The notes beneath the pieces are model-generated. The model did not search any database and was not told where the DNA came from. It saw only the letters and a program-made list of their open reading frames with translations. A stretch of DNA of 64,000 nucleotides from Bacteroidota bacterium (lineage in GTDB: Bacteria > Bacteroidota > Bacteroidia > Chitinophagales > Chitinophagaceae), in contig JAFEAF010000009.1 in assembly GCA_018266555.1 (NCBI GenBank), forward strand, positions 78,286 to 142,285, written 5' to 3'. The number at the start of each line of letters is the position of its first letter. Position 1 is the stretch's first letter. The translations under genes and the position numbers were made by a program. This document shows, piece by piece, positions 61,570 through 64,000 of this stretch.

Positions 61570-62720
61570 GTGCCCTCTGACTTTGAAGTGTATTTAATAT
61601 AAAAACTCATGGGCACCAGGTGTGCTTTGGCCAGTACATAAAACATCGGGCGCAATGCTTCAAAGCGTTTTTTATACGTTTTAAAATCACGGTATGTTCT
61701 CTTTTCGCCATTCATAACCCGGCTATATTCTTCCTCCGTCAGTTCCAAACGCTTTTTAAAATAATCAATCAATTCCTTATCAGGTTTGATTGGAGTTTGA
61801 TAGATTGCCAGCGCTTCTTCTCTCGGCATCAATCCATTTCTAACTGCAGCCGCCAGGCTCCAGTTGCGGTTATCAATTCCAAACTTTTGTGGGTTATACA
61901 CAGTATGAAGAAAAGCAGTGATCCTGTTTTCCAAATGATGACCGCCATAATATTGCCATCCATAATGTTCTTCCAGGTGTTTTCGTGCATCTTCCTTTGA
62001 ATAATCAATATACCACAACGGGCGGATTTTTTTTATTCTTTTGATTAATATCCATTTCATGAATGAAGAGAAAGTCATATTCGGGAATGTTTTCATTTTC
62101 TTTTTCCCGAATTTGCTATGAATATCCATGATATATTTTCCGTCAAAATAATTATTGCCCATGGGCGAAACACCTTCTGCAATAAAAGAATGTCCTTCCA
62201 GGATATATTTTACTTGATACTTGTTGGCTGCCCGGTATAAAGTTTCCGCCAGGGCTATATCGGTAGAGCAATCCAATTCAGGAACACCGGATAAAAAAAA
62301 GGCACGGAAAATATCATCCGCTTCTTTATTATCAACCACCAAAGTAAACAAGTCCACATTCAATGCCTTTGAAACTTTCCTGATATTTTCTGTTGCGATA
62401 GCGCTGTTCCAGGTATTATCATAATGTACTGCTAAAGGTCGAAGCCCCCATTCTACAGCTTTTGCCAGCATATATGAAGAATCTGTTCCGCCACTGACAC
62501 CGACGACACAATCGTATTTTTTTTTCTTGCCTGTCTTTTTTATTTTCTCAATTATCCTTTTCAACTCTTCTTCGCCTTGTGCAGTGCCGGTTTTGTATTG
62601 TTTCACCAAATCGTCAGACATTTTGCAATAATTACAAACTCCATTTTCATCAAACGTTATTTTCGGAACCCGTTCATCATAAATACATCGGGAACAAATT
62701 TTCAAATCAACAGCACTCAT
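61566..62720 (-). CDS. N-acetyl sugar amidotransferase (WbpG/WbuX/PseA family)
   Basis: A 384 aa ATP-PPase. The N-terminus has two CxxC pairs (Cys9/Cys12 and Cys29/Cys32) fitting a zinc site, followed by the PP-loop CVVGVSGGTDSSYMLAKA, LRPLAVHYDNTWNS and YILEGHSFIAEGVSPMGN. Members convert the N-acetyl group of a sugar nucleotide to an acetamidino group with ammonia from HisH/HisF partners, as in Pseudomonas O5 O-antigen and legionaminic/pseudaminic acid variants. It overlaps both neighbouring genes by 4 nt. Confidence 0.92.
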   Translation of the reverse strand: MSAVDLKICSRCIYDERVPKITFDENGVCNYCKMSDDLVKQYKTGTAQGEEELKRIIEKIKKTGKKKKYDCVVGVSGGTDSSYMLAKAVEWGLRPLAVHYDNTWNSAIATENIRKVSKALNVDLFTLVVDNKEADDIFRAFFLSGVPELDCSTDIALAETLYRAANKYQVKYILEGHSFIAEGVSPMGNNYFDGKYIMDIHSKFGKKKMKTFPNMTFSSFMKWILIKRIKKIRPLWYIDYSKEDARKHLEEHYGWQYYGGHHLENRITAFLHTVYNPQKFGIDNRNWSLAAAVRNGLMPREEALAIYQTPIKPDKELIDYFKKRLELTEEEYSRVMNGEKRTYRDFKTYKKRFEALRPMFYVLAKAHLVPMSFYIKYTSKSEGT

Positions 62721-63313
62721 AATGTCTCTTTTTTGAAATACTCAATGGAGAAATGATCATTTTCAATCACTACCCTGCCTGTAATTTTTGCCGGAGAACC
62801 CACAGCAACAGAAAAATCGGGAATAGAACTATTAACAAAACTATTGGCGCCGATGATACAATGTTTTCCTATCCGAACACCTTTTTGTATCACTACCTGC
62901 GGTGCAATATAAGTGCAGTCGCCGATTTCAACCGGGTCGTGCATGATTGGAATTTTACCTCCTGTTATTGTTCGTCCCACATTGTCATGCGTATAAATGT
63001 GTACACCTGCCGATATTGTACAATTATTGCCGATGGATAAATTTCCCGATCCGTCAATAATGGTAAAAGGGCCGATCCATGTATTGACCCCAACCTTCAC
63101 CTTTCCGAATACAAAACTGCTGTCGTATATTGAAGATCCTTCTCCAAAACCAAGTTTTTTTGCCCGGTCCCATCGGTCGAGTAATGAATCCGTAAACGGA
63201 AGCGACCTGTCGAATTGGTTAATAAAGGCATCATCTAATTCCTTATATAAATCTCCGAGAGAATTAAATAGGTTTTCAGCGCCTGTATTCGCAAGTACTT
63301 TTTTTCTATCCAT
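62717..63313 (-). CDS. Hexapeptide-repeat acyltransferase
   Basis: A 198 aa left-handed beta-helix protein. Hexapeptide repeats run from about residue 65 to 180: SFVFGKVKVGVNTWIGPFTI, LSIGNNCTISAGVHIYTHDN (with the likely catalytic His), CTYIAPQVVIQKGVRIGKHC, ending FSVAVGSPAKITG. The N-terminal 60 residues are helical. It is an O- or N-acetyltransferase for a sugar. It is directly adjacent to the epimerase gene and overlaps the amidotransferase gene. Confidence 0.88.
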   Translation of the reverse strand: MDRKKVLANTGAENLFNSLGDLYKELDDAFINQFDRSLPFTDSLLDRWDRAKKLGFGEGSSIYDSSFVFGKVKVGVNTWIGPFTIIDGSGNLSIGNNCTISAGVHIYTHDNVGRTITGGKIPIMHDPVEIGDCTYIAPQVVIQKGVRIGKHCIIGANSFVNSSIPDFSVAVGSPAKITGRVVIENDHFSIEYFKKETL

Positions 63314-64000
63314 TCAATAAAGTTTATTTTTTTGAAACCACTCTGCTGTTTTTTGAATTCCTTCTTCCAGGTCCACCTTAGCTTTAAAACCTAAGATGTC
63401 TTTCGCCTTCTCTGCGCTTGGGATACGAATGGCTATATCTGCAGATAACGGGGGATCAAATACAATTTCAGATTTTGAATTTAATACCCTGCAAACGGTG
63501 TGTGCAAGACCTAAAATAGTAATGACTGCCCTCGCATTACCGATATTAAAACTCTCGCCTATCGCTTTCGGATCTTCAATACATCGGGTAAGGCAATCAA
63601 CAAAATCATCTACATAGCACCATGCCCGGATCTGGTTGCCGTCGCCATCAATATGAATGGTTTCGTTTCTTAATGCTTTTTTTATAAACACCTGGATAGC
63701 TCCTTCGCCGGTTTGGCCCGGACCATAAACATTAAATGGCCTTACGGTAACCGTGGGCAATTTAAATTGACGGTGATAAGCATGTGCCAGATGTTCCCCG
63801 GCTAATTTACTCACTGCATAAGTCCATCTTGCCTCGCCTGCTGATCCTGCTACCGTTTGATCATTTTCAGAAGAACGAAAAGCCATGGATCCAAAAACTT
63901 CTGAAGTGGAAAAATCTACAAACCGGTCTTTTACTGAATTGTTATAAGCAGCTTCCAGTGCATTAGCCGTACCAATCATATTCACCAGCATGGTCTTTAC
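63314..64000 (-). CDS. NAD-dependent epimerase/dehydratase, C-terminal part (5' end outside window)
   Basis: The frame continues to the right window edge, so the N-terminal NAD-binding motif is missing. Visible are [11 protein letters not shown], the active site [15 protein letters not shown] (YxxxK), [20 protein letters not shown], and [14 protein letters not shown], with a C-terminal [20 protein letters not shown]. This is an extended SDR of the UDP-glucose 4-epimerase/GDP-mannose dehydratase class. It is the first visible gene of the tight five-gene run ending with the HisF-like gene. Confidence 0.85.
   Translation of the reverse strand, partial: VKTMLVNMIGTANALEAAYNNSVKDRFVDFSTSEVFGSMAFRSSENDQTVAGSAGEARWTYAVSKLAGEHLAHAYHRQFKLPTVTVRPFNVYGPGQTGEGAIQVFIKKALRNETIHIDGDGNQIRAWCYVDDFVDCLTRCIEDPKAIGESFNIGNARAVITILGLAHTVCRVLNSKSEIVFDPPLSADIAIRIPSAEKAKDILGFKAKVDLEEGIQKTAEWFQKNKLY

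Noticed and set aside
1..64000. CRISPR arrays, prophage, insertion sequence transposases
   Set aside because: No spaced direct repeats, integrase, phage structural or transposase genes were seen in the window.

Overview
The window comes from a Bacteroidota chromosome, most likely a Chitinophagaceae-like member of Chitinophagia. The evidence is a low-GC genome, the complete gliding/type IX secretion core gldK-gldL-gldM-gldN, a TAnnTTTG-type promoter, DUF4783 and DUF4271 proteins known only from this phylum, ECF sigma factors paired with envelope proteins, and a Bacteroidota-style carotenoid operon. The taxonomic call is an inference from gene content; no 16S gene is present.

Layout. 1-8.4 kb holds housekeeping genes: the start of a SUI1/YciH-like factor, nadC, a DUF4783 protein, gpmI, a heme-binding protein, an ECF sigma factor next to a helix-plus-barrel membrane protein, a lipoprotein and uvrC. 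8.6-13.6 kb is gldKLMN on the minus strand, with a recognisable promoter in front and a strong hairpin terminator behind. 13.7-22.1 kb has a YyaL-type thioredoxin-fold protein, hemD, DUF4271, a POTRA/Omp85 outer membrane protein, hemW, a small membrane protein and gpsA. 22.2-32.7 kb is transport: a MacA-like adaptor with TolC but no pump, a sulfur amino acid PLP enzyme abutting an APC permease, two TonB-dependent receptors (the second, btuB-like, behind a cobalamin riboswitch) and marC.

32.7-33.3 kb is the most unusual part. An intact tRNA-Arg(CCG) is followed 13 nt later by a small GIY-YIG protein gene, and this pair is flanked on both sides by decayed copies of the same tRNA. Each relic is interrupted at the same D-loop position by GC-rich palindromic DNA.

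33.8-38.9 kb is a minus-strand carotenoid operon: ECF sigma, crtI, crtB, idi, crtZ, crtY. It should take isopentenyl diphosphate units to hydroxylated beta-carotene (zeaxanthin type), given GGPP made elsewhere. crtY lacks a standard start codon.

39.0-64.0 kb is one minus-strand surface polysaccharide locus that runs off the right edge. It contains sugar-nucleotide enzymes, glycosyltransferases, methyl- and acyltransferases, an asparagine-synthase-like amidotransferase, a candidate polymerase, a DUF4838 protein, a HisF/HisH/WbpG-type sugar amidination module, a small initiating sugar transferase and a PHP-type tyrosine phosphatase. No flippase or export gene (Wzx, Wza, Wzc) is visible here.
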